Part shown: piece after piece, positions 49,758 through 59,400 of the stretch
How positions within the stretch are numbered: the stretch's first letter is position 1
How the letters are laid out: the number at the start of each line of letters is the position of its first letter
NCBI RefSeq assembly: GCF_000498535.1
Contig: NZ_AVGG01000001.1
Coordinates: forward strand, 553,355-617,354
Origin: Flavobacterium limnosediminis JC2902
GTDB taxonomy: Bacteria; Bacteroidota; Bacteroidia; Flavobacteriales; Flavobacteriaceae
Reading direction: 5' to 3'
DNA length: 64,000 nt
Position numbers and translations under genes: made by a program
The notes under the pieces: model-generated
What the model was told of the DNA's origin: nothing
Database searches by the model: none
Seen by the model: the letters and a program-made list of their open reading frames with translations, nothing else

Positions 49758-50898
49758 AACGAAATTAGAAAACGAAGCCTTGGTTTCAGAAGCCAAAGCT
49801 TTGTACAAGATGAAATTTATTTCGAAAGAACAATTGGCGCAGACGGCAACGCAACTTCCCTTATTGCAGTCGAATGGGAATATATTGGTGCGGATCGGAT
49901 TTTTCCTGTTGGGTTGTTTTTTGTTTTCTTCCGTGATGGGCTCTTTTATGCTGCTGTTTGCGCCACTGCTGGAAAACTATTCTGAAACGCTTTTGTACTT
50001 TTACGCGATCATCGGATTAGTGGGAACCGAATTGTTAGCCGCCAAGAACTACCACAAACACGGATTGGACGATGCGTTTATTTTATCGATGCAAGTCGCC
50101 TTTTACGGAGCGATCGGTGTTTCTTTTGAAGCCACCTTACCGGTTTTTATTGCGATGATTGCAGTCGGATTGGTGTGTTGTGTCCGTTACATGCACACGC
50201 TGTCCGCTTTGATAAGTTGTATCGGGTGGGTGGGTTTGTTATTCGATTTGATCACCAAACAGCATCTGATGGATACCCTGTTTTTGCCTTTCGTAGGTTT
50301 TCTTTTGGCGATTGGCATTTATGTGATTTACAATAAACTGAATTCGAATGCGAAAAATTATCTTTATTCCAATGCGCTTTGGGTTCTTAAAGCGTTCAGT
50401 TTGGTGTTAGGTTATTTTTCGGTCAATTATATGGTGGTTCGGGAATTGTCACAGAGTCTGATGGGTATTGTGGTGGAAGAAGGCGGTGACATTCCGCTCG
50501 CGCTTTTGTTTTACGGATTGACCTTTCTTATTCCGCTCTTATATATTGCTTATTCGATTTACGCTAAAGACCGAATGATGTTGCTTGTCGGTCTGTTAAC
50601 GCTGGGGTATTCCTTTTTTACCATCCGATACTATCATCAGTTCCTGCCATTGGAAATTATTTTGATTTTGGGCGGAATATTGCTTTTCGTGATTGCTTTT
50701 GGTGCGATGAAAATCCTGAAACACAAAGAAACAGGAGTGACTTTCAAGCCTGATCGTAGTTCCGACAGTACTCTGCTGTTAAACGCACAGGCGCTTATTA
50801 TGGCAACACAAAGCGATGTGAAACCGGTAACTCCCGAGAATAAGATGCCTTTCGGTGGCGGTGGGTTCAGTGGGGGAGGTGCCGGGGAGAATTTCTGA
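49741..50898 (+). CDS. Multi-pass membrane protein, DUF2157/DUF4401-like
   Basis: A 385-residue protein with about ten membrane helices. The start at 49741 (MLAYDKTKLENEALVSEA) is preferred; an in-frame ATG at 49696 lies far inside the previous gene. The N-terminal soluble segment resembles that of its partner. The C-terminus ends in a glycine-rich motif FGGGGFSGGGAGENF, as in several DUF2157/DUF4401 membrane proteins. It overlaps the preceding gene by 17 bases, so they are probably translated together. Role unknown. Confidence 0.82.
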   Translation: MLAYDKTKLENEALVSEAKALYKMKFISKEQLAQTATQLPLLQSNGNILVRIGFFLLGCFLFSSVMGSFMLLFAPLLENYSETLLYFYAIIGLVGTELLAAKNYHKHGLDDAFILSMQVAFYGAIGVSFEATLPVFIAMIAVGLVCCVRYMHTLSALISCIGWVGLLFDLITKQHLMDTLFLPFVGFLLAIGIYVIYNKLNSNAKNYLYSNALWVLKAFSLVLGYFSVNYMVVRELSQSLMGIVVEEGGDIPLALLFYGLTFLIPLLYIAYSIYAKDRMMLLVGLLTLGYSFFTIRYYHQFLPLEIILILGGILLFVIAFGAMKILKHKETGVTFKPDRSSDSTLLLNAQALIMATQSDVKPVTPENKMPFGGGGFSGGGAGENF

Positions 50899-50940
50899 TA
50901 TTTTATCATTTATTTATATCAGTTTTAAATAAACAAGCCG

Positions 50941-50948
50941 TAAATTTG
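50941..50948 (+). promoter_or_regulatory. -7 promoter box of sufS
   Basis: TAAATTTG, exact match, 20 bases before the sufS ATG. It suggests that sufS and the genes after it have their own start site apart from sufABCD. Confidence 0.65.
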
Positions 50949-50968
50949 CAGAAATTAGAAGTACGAAA

Positions 50969-52183
50969 ATGTTTGATGTTCAAAAAGTAAGAGCACAATT
51001 CCCGATATTGTCCCAAACCGTAAACGGAAAGCCGTTAGTTTATTTCGACAATGGTGCGACTGCCCAAAAACCACAGGTGGTAATCGATGCCGTTTCCCGA
51101 TACTATAGCGAAATCAATGCGAATATTCATCGAGGTGTACATACGTTGAGCCAGTTGGCTACAGATGCCTATGAGGAATCCAGAAATACCATCCAAAAGC
51201 ATCTGAATGCAAAGTACAACCATGAAATCATTTTTACATCGGGAACAACCCAAGGGATTAATCTGGTAGCAAATGGTTTTGCAGCTATCGTGAAAGCGGG
51301 CGATGAGGTGATGGTTTCTGGACTGGAACACCACAGTAACATTGTACCGTGGCAGTTTTTGTGCGAGAGAACCGGAGCGAAACTTGTAGTTATTCCGATG
51401 AACGACCAGGGAGAGTTAATTCTTTCCGAGTTCGATAACTTACTGTCGGATAAAACGAAAATTGTAGCGGTCAACCACATTTCCAATGCATTGGGAACGG
51501 TAAACCCTATTAAATATATCATTGACAAAGCACATGGAGTCGGTGCTGCGGTTTTAATCGACGGCGCTCAGGCTACACCGCATTTGCGTCCGGACGTACA
51601 GGAACTGGATTGCGATTTCTACGTGTTTTCAGGGCATAAGGTTTGTGGACCTACCGGAACCGGAATCTTATACGGAAAAGAAAGTTGGTTAAATCAATTA
51701 CCGCCGTATATGGGTGGTGGTGAAATGATCAGTGAAGTGACGTTTGAGAAAACGACTTATGCCGAGTTGCCACATAAATTCGAAGCGGGAACGCCCAATA
51801 TTGCAGGCGGAATCGTGTTGGGAACAGCCATCGATTACATGAACGGAATCGGTTTCGACAACATAGCAAAACACGAACAGGAATTGCTGGAGTACGGTAC
51901 GAAACGTTTGCTGGAAATCGAAGGTTTGAAAATTTACGGAACCAGTGAAAACAAGGCTTCGGTAATCTCCTTCAATATTGAAGGGATTCATCCGTATGAT
52001 ATTGGCACAATTATAGATAAGTTGGGAATAGCGGTGCGAACCGGTCATCATTGCGCGCAACCTATCATGAATTATTTCAATATTCCGGGTACGATCAGGG
52101 CGAGTTTTGCCTTTTACAATACCAAAGAGGAAATTGATACCTTTGTGGAAGCGGTAAAAAAAGCGCAGATGATGTTATCTTAA
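50969..52183 (+). CDS. sufS: Cysteine desulfurase SufS
   Basis: A 404-residue PLP enzyme that removes sulfur from cysteine for Fe-S assembly. YFDNGATAQKP is at 25-35 and FTSGTTQGINLV near 89-100. The PLP lysine lies in FSGHKVCGPTG (Lys224). The catalytic cysteine is in RTGHHCAQPIM (Cys362), with short spacing of the group II type. The family is certain. The suffix S rather than csd is chosen from its place in the SUF locus. A lipoprotein gene follows 11 bases downstream. Confidence 0.98.
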   Translation: MFDVQKVRAQFPILSQTVNGKPLVYFDNGATAQKPQVVIDAVSRYYSEINANIHRGVHTLSQLATDAYEESRNTIQKHLNAKYNHEIIFTSGTTQGINLVANGFAAIVKAGDEVMVSGLEHHSNIVPWQFLCERTGAKLVVIPMNDQGELILSEFDNLLSDKTKIVAVNHISNALGTVNPIKYIIDKAHGVGAAVLIDGAQATPHLRPDVQELDCDFYVFSGHKVCGPTGTGILYGKESWLNQLPPYMGGGEMISEVTFEKTTYAELPHKFEAGTPNIAGGIVLGTAIDYMNGIGFDNIAKHEQELLEYGTKRLLEIEGLKIYGTSENKASVISFNIEGIHPYDIGTIIDKLGIAVRTGHHCAQPIMNYFNIPGTIRASFAFYNTKEEIDTFVEAVKKAQMMLS

Positions 52184-52194
52184 AAACAAAGACT

Positions 52195-52665
52195 ATGAAA
52201 TTATTTACTCTTTTAACGTCTGTCGTGATTACACTGACAAGCTGTAACTGCCAAAAAAAGGCTGCCGAAAAAAACGAGTTGGCTGCCAAAGCAACAGCAC
52301 AGGAAAAGGTATTGCCAACGTTGGAATATGAGGCGAACACACGAGGCTTCTACCGCAAAATAACGATTTCGGATAAAAAAGCGTGGGTGATTCCCGTACG
52401 CGACGGTAAGGCGGTGGAGGTACCTGTAAGCGATTCTGATTGGAAAGAATTGGTTTCCTTATACCAATCGGTTAATAAAGAAGGGTTGAAAGATTTGAAA
52501 GCGCCTACCGAAAAACGTTTCTATGACGGAGCCCCAATGGCTAATTTCAGAGTGATTACCAAGGAAACTACTTTTGAATCCGCAACGTTTGACGGTGGTT
52601 TTCCGCCAGCCGAAATTGAAAAGATTGTAAATATAATTATTGCCATTGGCGGTAAAATTGAATAA
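52195..52665 (+). CDS. Uncharacterised lipoprotein between sufS and sufE
   Basis: A 156-residue protein with lipoprotein signal MKLFTLLTSVVITLTSC (lipobox Cys at 17). The mature part is mixed alpha/beta (TRGFYRKITISDKKAWVIPV, then DWKELVSLYQSVN and GGFPPAEIEKIVNIIIAIGG). It is not a known SUF component. It lies tightly between sufS (11 bases) and sufE (1 base), so it is probably co-expressed, but an iron-sulfur role would be only an inference from position. Confidence 0.8.
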   Translation: MKLFTLLTSVVITLTSCNCQKKAAEKNELAAKATAQEKVLPTLEYEANTRGFYRKITISDKKAWVIPVRDGKAVEVPVSDSDWKELVSLYQSVNKEGLKDLKAPTEKRFYDGAPMANFRVITKETTFESATFDGGFPPAEIEKIVNIIIAIGGKIE

Positions 52666-52666
52666 A

Positions 52667-53086
52667 ATGACCATTAAAGAAATACAGGAGGAAATTGTAG
52701 ACGAGTTTTCGATGTTCGACGACTGGATGCAACGTTACGAATACATCATCGAATTAGGAAAGAATCTGCCTTTGATTGCGGATCAGTATAAAATCGAGGA
52801 GAACCTTATCAAAGGCTGTCAGTCCAAAGTTTGGGTTCATGCCGAAGAAAAGAACGGAAGTGTTGTTTTTACGGCCGACAGTGATGCGATTCTGACCAAA
52901 GGAATCATTGCGATATTAGTGAGAGCCTTTTCAAACCAGTCCCCCAAAGCCATTTTGGATGCCGATACCGATTTCATCGACGCCATCGGACTGAAAGAGC
53001 ATTTGTCACCCACCAGGGCCAACGGACTGGTGTCCATGATCAAACAAATTAAAATGTACGCCCTGGCTTTTCAGGCGAAAGCATAA
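52667..53086 (+). CDS. sufE: Sulfur transfer protein SufE
   Basis: A 139-residue sulfur acceptor that takes persulfide from SufS. The acceptor cysteine is in LIKGCQSKVWV (Cys51). DDWMQRYEYIIELGKNLPLI (about 18-37) and PTRANGLVSMIKQIK complete the family profile. The start at 52667 is 1 base after the preceding stop; an upstream in-frame ATG lies inside that gene and is not preferred. Confidence 0.96.
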   Translation: MTIKEIQEEIVDEFSMFDDWMQRYEYIIELGKNLPLIADQYKIEENLIKGCQSKVWVHAEEKNGSVVFTADSDAILTKGIIAILVRAFSNQSPKAILDADTDFIDAIGLKEHLSPTRANGLVSMIKQIKMYALAFQAKA

Positions 53087-53126
53087 TTTTAAAACCATAT
53101 AAGACATAATAAGTTCATTTAAGAAA

Positions 53127-53160
53127 TCTTAGTGACTTAGTGCCTTCGCGATAAAAAATC
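53127..53160 (+). repeat. Spacer repeat fragment between sufE and sufT
   Basis: AAATCTTAGTGACTTAGTGC followed by CTTCGCGATAAAAAA contains two TTAGTG units. From memory this phrase type (TTAGTG..TTAGTGCCTTTGCG) is common in flavobacterial intergenic DNA. Confidence 0.5.
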
Positions 53161-53170
53161 AAAAATAAAA

Positions 53171-53494
53171 ATGGAAGAATTTAACGACACAATAAATTTA
53201 GGTGAAGACGTTGTAAAAGTATTAAAAGGCATTTACGACCCGGAAATCCCTGTAGATATTTACGAATTAGGATTGATTTACGACGTGATGATCAATGAAG
53301 ACAACGAAGTGAAAATCCTTATGACCTTAACCTCTCCCAACTGTCCGGTTGCCGAGACATTACCGATGGAAGTGGAAGAAAAAATCAAATCCATCGATGC
53401 GGTGAAATCCTGTGAGGTTGAAATTACCTTCGATCCGCCATGGAGCAAGGATCTGATGAGTGAAGAAGCGAAATTGGAATTAGGAATGCTTTAA
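53171..53494 (+). CDS. sufT: DUF59/MIP18 family Fe-S assembly factor SufT
   Basis: A 107-residue protein of the DUF59 (MIP18) family. It shows IYDPEIPVDIYELGLIYDV (about 22-40), VKILMTLTSPNCPVAETLPMEVEEKI (about 48-73, with a conserved Cys) and VEITFDPPWSKDLMSEEAK. SufT-type proteins help insert Fe-S clusters into target enzymes when demand is high. It is the usual companion in flavobacterial SUF loci. Confidence 0.93.
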   Translation: MEEFNDTINLGEDVVKVLKGIYDPEIPVDIYELGLIYDVMINEDNEVKILMTLTSPNCPVAETLPMEVEEKIKSIDAVKSCEVEITFDPPWSKDLMSEEAKLELGML

Positions 53495-53540
53495 ATTAGT
53501 AAGCAGTTTACAGTCGGAGTTCACAGTATGCCAACTGAGA

Positions 53541-53560
53541 ACTGCGACTGCGACTGCGAC
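53541..53560. repeat. CTGCGA hexamer microsatellite before the DUF2480 gene
   Basis: Three perfect CTGCGA units (53541-53558) followed by CT, ending 6 bases before the next start codon and overlapping its translation initiation region. Confidence 0.75.
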
Positions 53561-53566
53561 TGAACT

Positions 53567-54070
53567 ATGGATGAAATTGTAAACAGAGTCGCCAACAGCG
53601 CCTTACAGGTTTTTGATCTGGAAGATTATTTTCCGAAACAACCGATAGTGGAATTGGATATTTCACAATGGTTGTTTGGCGGATTCATTCTGAAGGAAAC
53701 CGAATTTCGCGATCAGCTCAAACAACACGATTGGACACAATACAAAGAGGCTTATGTGACGTTGTATTGTTCCGAAGATGCCATTCTGCCCGCTTGGGCC
53801 TTCGCTCTGGTGTCGGTCTACTTACAGCCGTATGCGTTAAAGACGGTTAACGGAACCAAAAAAGAACTTTTACTGTCACTGTATCAGGAAACACTTGATA
53901 CAGTTGATTATTCCCCGTTTCAGGACAAACCCGTAATCCTGAAAGGCTGTTCCAATAAGCCTGTTCCGCAGGAAGCCTATGTGCTGGCCATTCAGAAATT
54001 AGTGCCGTTTGCCAAGAGCATCATGTTTGGTGAAGCCTGCTCTGCCGTACCACTTTATAAGAAGAAATAG
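53567..54070 (+). CDS. DUF2480 family protein
   Basis: A 167-residue soluble protein. The first part is IVNRVANSALQVFDLEDYF. It continues LDISQWLFGGFILKETEFRDQL and YVTLYCSEDAILPAWAFALV (about 65-84), and ends with KLVPFAKSIMFGEACSAVPL. These match DUF2480, a family tied to SUF loci in Bacteroidota. Several cysteines are present (CSED, GCSNK, EACS), which would allow metal or cluster binding, but nothing proves it. Confidence 0.9.
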   Translation: MDEIVNRVANSALQVFDLEDYFPKQPIVELDISQWLFGGFILKETEFRDQLKQHDWTQYKEAYVTLYCSEDAILPAWAFALVSVYLQPYALKTVNGTKKELLLSLYQETLDTVDYSPFQDKPVILKGCSNKPVPQEAYVLAIQKLVPFAKSIMFGEACSAVPLYKKK

Positions 54071-54140
54071 AACGTTTAACGATTCTCCGCTGTTTTTTGA
54101 AGGTTTTTTGTTACTTTAGTGATAACAAATAACGCTGAAT

Positions 54141-55013
54141 ATGAGAAAAAGTACTACGCTTTTATTATTTCTTATGGGAATAATGAGCAGCGCTGCTCAG
54201 GAAATCGTTCAGGATAGTACGAAGCACTGGAAAACAAAAGGGAATGTATCATTGCTTTTCAATCAATCCAGCTTTAACAATTGGGTTGTGGGAGGCGAGA
54301 ACAATCTTTCGGGTAATCTGGGCGTGAATTACGACTTCAATTATAAATATGAGGATTGGACTTGGGACAATAAAATAATTGCCGCTTACGGATTGGTGAA
54401 AACCAAAAATTCCCCTTTCGAAAAGAAAACCGATGACCGTCTTGAAATCACCTCCCTTTTAGGAAAGAAAGCCAAGGGTTATTGGTCGTATTCGGCTTTT
54501 GCCAATTTTAAAACGCAGTTCACTATAGGGTATATCTACGATAAAGATGCCAACGGAACCGAAATCAGAACCGAATTTACGGATTTCCTGTCTCCGGCCT
54601 ATCTTACCTTCGGACCTGGTATGCTCTGGAAGAAAAACGACAATCTGAAGTTTAACATCGCACCGCTCTCTTCCAAATTTACCTTTGTAGACAAAACGCA
54701 AACCTTGCCCGACGAAGCCTATTTCGGTGTAAAAGAAGGTGAAGCCATGCGTTACGAATTGGGTTTTCACGTTGCGGGTTATTATAAGATGATAATCATG
54801 GCCAACGTTTCCGTCGAAAACATACTGGTCCTTTATTCCAATTATCTGGAGGATCCGCAGAATATCGATTTGGACTATCAGATGAATATCGTTTTAAGAA
54901 TAAACAAATACCTGACCACCAATATTGCACTTCAGGCCATTTACGATGATAATGCCTTCCGCGGATTTCAGACCCGTCAGGTTTTCGGTGTAGCGGCTAA
55001 TTATGGTTTCTAA
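54141..55013 (+). CDS. DUF3078 family outer-membrane-like protein
   Basis: A 290-residue exported protein (signal MRKSTTLLLFLMGIMSSAAQ). The DUF3078 opening is WKTKGNVSLLFNQSSFNNWV (about 30-49), followed by GGENNLSGNLGVNYDFNYKY and many alternating strands (FTIGYIYDKDANG, FGPGMLWKKNDNLKFNIAPLS). It ends in an aromatic residue (AANYGF), as do barrels. It closes the SUF-linked run. Function unknown; outer membrane location is inferred. Confidence 0.88.
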   Translation: MRKSTTLLLFLMGIMSSAAQEIVQDSTKHWKTKGNVSLLFNQSSFNNWVVGGENNLSGNLGVNYDFNYKYEDWTWDNKIIAAYGLVKTKNSPFEKKTDDRLEITSLLGKKAKGYWSYSAFANFKTQFTIGYIYDKDANGTEIRTEFTDFLSPAYLTFGPGMLWKKNDNLKFNIAPLSSKFTFVDKTQTLPDEAYFGVKEGEAMRYELGFHVAGYYKMIIMANVSVENILVLYSNYLEDPQNIDLDYQMNIVLRINKYLTTNIALQAIYDDNAFRGFQTRQVFGVAANYGF

Positions 55014-55015
55014 AT

Positions 55016-55053
55016 AAAAAATCCCATCTGTTTTTCGTAAGATGGGATTTTTT
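55016..55053. terminator. Bidirectional terminator
   Basis: Stem AAAATCCCATCT / AGATGGGATTTT with a 10-base loop, A's on the left and T's on the right. It serves the rightward DUF3078 gene and the leftward hflX. Confidence 0.9.
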
Positions 55054-55054
55054 A

Positions 55055-56284
55055 TTAGTCTTCTTCTTTTTCAACGGCATCCTTATAATCAGGATAGAGA
55101 AACTTATTGTACGGAAAACGGGTAATGTGTATCTCACGTACGGCTTCGTATACTTTTTCGCGGAACTCCTCGAAATTCTCTTTGTTTTTAGCCGATATGA
55201 ATAGCGCATTGTCTTTTCCTACTTTAGACATCCAGGTGTTTTTCCATTCTTCCAGAGTATAATGTTTCGTTGTCTTTTCTGTTATCAGATCGTCCTCGGC
55301 AATGGTAAGGTGTTTGTAGCGGTCAATCTTGTTAAAAACCATGATGGTGGGTTTGTCGGCACTTTTAATGTCCTGTAAAATCTGGTTTACCGATGCGATA
55401 TGATCCTCGAAATCGGCATGTGAAATATCCACCACGTGCAATAACAAATCTGCTTCGCGTACCTCGTCCAATGTGCTTTTAAAAGACTCCACCAATTGCG
55501 TAGGTAATTTTCGGATAAATCCAACAGTGTCTGATAATAAAAACGGCAGGTTCTTTATTACTACCTTGCGAACCGTAGTGTCTAAGGTGGCAAACAACTT
55601 GTTTTCGACAAATACATCACTTTTCCCTACGGCATTCATCAATGTTGATTTTCCCACATTGGTATAACCTACTAAAGCCACGCGTACCATGGCGCCACGG
55701 TTGCTTCTTTGTACCGACATCTGTTTGTCGATGGTCTTTATTTTTTCCTTTAGTAATGCGATGCGGTCGCGAACAATACGACGGTCGGTTTCTATCTCGG
55801 TTTCCCCGGGTCCACGCATACCGATACCTCCTCGCTGACGTTCCAAGTGCGTCCACATTCCGGACAATCGCGGCAGTAAATATTGGCATTGGGCCAGTTC
55901 TACCTGAGTCCGTGCATAAGAAGTTTCGGCACGCTGCGCGAAGATGTCAAGAATAAGGTTCGTTCGGTCCAGTACCTTGCAATCGAGTATTTTTGTAATG
56001 TTCTTTTGTTGTGCAGGTGTGAGTTCGTCGTCAAAAATCACGGTTGAAACATCATTCTCCTTAATGTATAGGTTGATGTCTTCCATTTTTCCCGTTCCCA
56101 CAAAGGTTTTTGGATTGGGCTTGTCCATTTTTTGTGAGAAACGCTTAATTACTTCACCACCGGCAGTAAACGTAAGGAACTCCAATTCGTCGAGATATTC
56201 CTTGAGTTTGTCTTCATTCTGTTGCTGAGTAACGATACCGACGATTACCGTTTTCTCAAAATTATGTGATTCTTTTTCTAACAT
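55055..56284 (-). CDS. hflX: Ribosome-associated GTPase HflX
   Basis: A 409-residue GTPase that binds the 50S subunit and rescues stalled ribosomes. The N-terminal HflX domain has TFVGTGKMEDI and VIFDDELTPAQQKNI (about 77-91), a coiled-coil linker with RGGIGMRGPGETEIETDRR (about 150-168), and then the GTPase domain: G1 GYTNVGKST (about 205-213), G3 DTVGFIRKLP, and G4 FNKID. A TACTTTTG promoter box lies 18 bases upstream. Confidence 0.97.
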   Translation of the reverse strand: MLEKESHNFEKTVIVGIVTQQQNEDKLKEYLDELEFLTFTAGGEVIKRFSQKMDKPNPKTFVGTGKMEDINLYIKENDVSTVIFDDELTPAQQKNITKILDCKVLDRTNLILDIFAQRAETSYARTQVELAQCQYLLPRLSGMWTHLERQRGGIGMRGPGETEIETDRRIVRDRIALLKEKIKTIDKQMSVQRSNRGAMVRVALVGYTNVGKSTLMNAVGKSDVFVENKLFATLDTTVRKVVIKNLPFLLSDTVGFIRKLPTQLVESFKSTLDEVREADLLLHVVDISHADFEDHIASVNQILQDIKSADKPTIMVFNKIDRYKHLTIAEDDLITEKTTKHYTLEEWKNTWMSKVGKDNALFISAKNKENFEEFREKVYEAVREIHITRFPYNKFLYPDYKDAVEKEED

Positions 56285-56301
56285 GCTATCAAATTGAAAT
56301 A

Positions 56302-56309
56302 CAAAAGTA
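56302..56309 (-). promoter_or_regulatory. -7 promoter box of hflX
   Basis: Minus strand TACTTTTG, exact TAnnTTTG match. Confidence 0.55.
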
Positions 56310-56398
56310 AGTAATTATAAATTATCCTTAAAAAATCGTTTTGTAACACAAAGTGAGTTTATTTATTAAAAAAATTGTTTTTGTGAATTTTTTGATAA

Positions 56399-56431
56399 TT
56401 GTTATGTAATGGTTATTTTTTTCTAAATTTG
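56399..56431 (+). promoter_or_regulatory. Full Bacteroidota promoter of the adhesin gene
   Basis: TTG (56399-56401), 22 bases, then TAAATTTG (56424-56431), 32 bases before the ATG. Spacing is within the usual 17-23 range. Confidence 0.65.
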
Positions 56432-56463
56432 GAAATTAAACTACAACAAACCAAATATTAGTT

Positions 56464-59400
56464 ATGAAAAAAATTACTCTTGTAATTTTCATGTTGCTAT
56501 TGTCTTTACTCGGTTTTGCTCAACTTCCGGAAGGTTTTGAGTCGGGGATACCAGCAACATGGAGTGTATCAAATAACGGTGTTGGTCCGGCTTCACAAGA
56601 TTGGGTGGCCACCAATTCCGCTACTTATCCTGCTCATGGGGGTACACAACACGCGCTCGCCAACAGAGGTAGCTTACCTGCTGGGGCAACTTCAGAAAAC
56701 TGGTTGGTTACGCCTTCAGTGGCGGTTCCAACAAACGGTCAGTTGCGATTTTGGACCAGAATGACCTTATCCGGTGATAATGGTACGTTTTATCAACTGC
56801 GCGTTTCCACAACTTCACAAACCAATCAGGCAAGTTTTACGACAGTTCAACAGTGGACAGAAACACAGCTGGAAACAGCAATGTTGGCCGGTGGTTCGAC
56901 TGCTTACAATGTGTACGGTGAAATTGTGCAGAGTCTGAGTGCTTATGGCGGGCAAAATATTTACCTTGCTTTTGTAAGAGTGAATACTAATACTACTGCA
57001 GCTCCTGCAACTACTGGTGACCGATGGTTGATTGATGACATAAACATCGTTCAGCAATGTCAAAGTCCCATCGCACTGAATGCAACGTCGGTTACTTCAA
57101 CTACAGCTCAGTTGAGCTGGACAAACGTTGGTCCTGCGACTTCATGGGATATCGAAATGGTTGCAAGTCCGGGAACACCTACTGGGATCCCAACGGTAAC
57201 AGGGGTTACGAATCCATATATTTATCCTGGGCTTACTCCGGGTACACAATATAATTTTTATGTACGATCAGTTTGTGGTCCTGGTAACACCAGCCCGTGG
57301 ACTGGTCCGTTTATATTTAATACCATTCCGTTAGGTCAAGCGTGTTCAGGACCGATTCCTGTTACAACTCTTCCGTACACGCATACAAGTAATACGGGAT
57401 TATATGGTGATGTGGTAGATGGTAGCCCGGGTGCTTCTTGTGGCATCACAGGAAACTTCTTAAACGGAAATGATGTGTTCTACTCTTTCACACCTTCTTT
57501 TACAGGTATTGTTGATATTTCGATGACACCTACGGGAAATAATTCGGGTGTGTTTGTATACAGCAGTTGTGCCACTGTCGGAACGACTTGTTTGGCCGGT
57601 GCGGCCAATACCACTGGAGGCGTGAGAAACATTCCTAATTTTAATGTTACGGCGGGAACTACATACTATATAGTTATTTCAACTAGTGGTACGCCTCAAA
57701 CTATTCCGTACATCTTAAATATTCAGCAAGTAAACTGTGCGCAGCCGACAGCTTTAACAGCAGTACCAACCCAAACCAATGCAACATTGGGCTGGACCAG
57801 TACTTTCGCTAATTTCGAATATGTAGTGCAGCCTGCAGGTACAGGATTGCCTTTAGGTTCAGGAACACCCAATGCAGGTACTTCTGTAACGACACCTTCC
57901 ACATTAACATCTAACACCCAATATGAGTTCTATGTTAGAGCTGATTGCGGTGGCGGTCTTTACAGTATTTGGGCAGGTCCGTTTACATTCAGAACGTTAT
58001 GTGGGCCTATAGCAGTTCCTTTCTTCGAAGGGTTTAACTCTGATTCTACAACACAAATTTGTTGGACAGTGGCAAACGTAGGGGCAGACGCCAATGCCTG
58101 GAACATGGATTATGCGACTACTCCGTATGAAGGAAATCAGTCAGCAAGTATAGTTTCAAGTTTAGCAACTAACGATGACTGGTTGATGTCTCCGCAATTA
58201 ATTTTGAACGGGAATCAGCGTGTACGATACAGATACAGGGTTTCATCGGCAACTTCACCGTGTAACTTTGAAATTAAGGTTTCAACGACAGGGACTGATC
58301 CGGCTAACTTTATGACAACAATCCTTCCTCAGGCAAGTTACAGTAACGTGACTTACCTTGAGAAGACTGTTAATATGGTCGGAATTTCAGGTAACGTGAC
58401 CATCGGATGGCATGTTGCACCTGGAGCTAACGGTTCCAGAATATTTATCGATGCGGTAATTGTTGAAGATATTCCGGCATGTCCTGAACCAATGGATATT
58501 GCGGTTTCCGGGATTACACCTAACTCGGCATCCATAAACTGGACACCGGGCGGAACAGAATCTTCCTGGCAGGTTGTGGTACAGCCGGCTGGTTCACCAG
58601 CTCCGACTTTACCTACCCAAGGAACTACAGTTAATACGCCTCCTCCTTTTGTGGCAACTCCGCTTTTAGGCTCAACAACCTATGATGTTTATGTGTTGGC
58701 AAACTGTGGTGCCAATGGCCCAAGTGTTTGGACCGGACCTGTAACTTTCACAACTTTAGTAGCGCCACCGGTTTGTGGCGGGACATTTGTTGATTCAGGG
58801 GGTTCTACAGCAAACTATGCTAACAATGAAGATTTGACGTGGACTGTGTTCCCTGTAAATGCAGGCGATGTGGTTACGGTTACTTTTACATCATTTAATA
58901 CTCAGGCAAATAACGATGCCTTATATGTTTTCAACGGAAATACAACAGCAGCTCCTCAGTTTACAAGTGTGAACGGAGCTGGTACAGTTCCTGGAGGATT
59001 GGCCGGAGGATATTGGGGAACAGCAATTCCTGGTCCTTTCACCTCTTCCGCTGCAGACGGATCGTTGACGTTCCGATTCAGATCGAGTTCATCAACAGTT
59101 GCTGCAGGTTGGGTAGCTAATGTAACTTGTGCGCCACGTCCGACTTGTGCGGCACCAATATCACTTTCACAATCCGGAGTTACACACAACTCAGTGAATT
59201 TAGCCTGGAACGGCGGTGATGCTACAGCTTGGGAAGTAATCGCTGTACCATGTGGTTCGCCAAGACCTACTGCAGCTACTGCAGGATGGGTTCCGGCACC
59301 TACAAATCCTTTCACATTACCAGGTTTGACTGGTTCTACATGTTATGATTTCTACGTAAGAGGCATCTGTTCTACAACCGATGCCAGTGCGGTAACCGGT

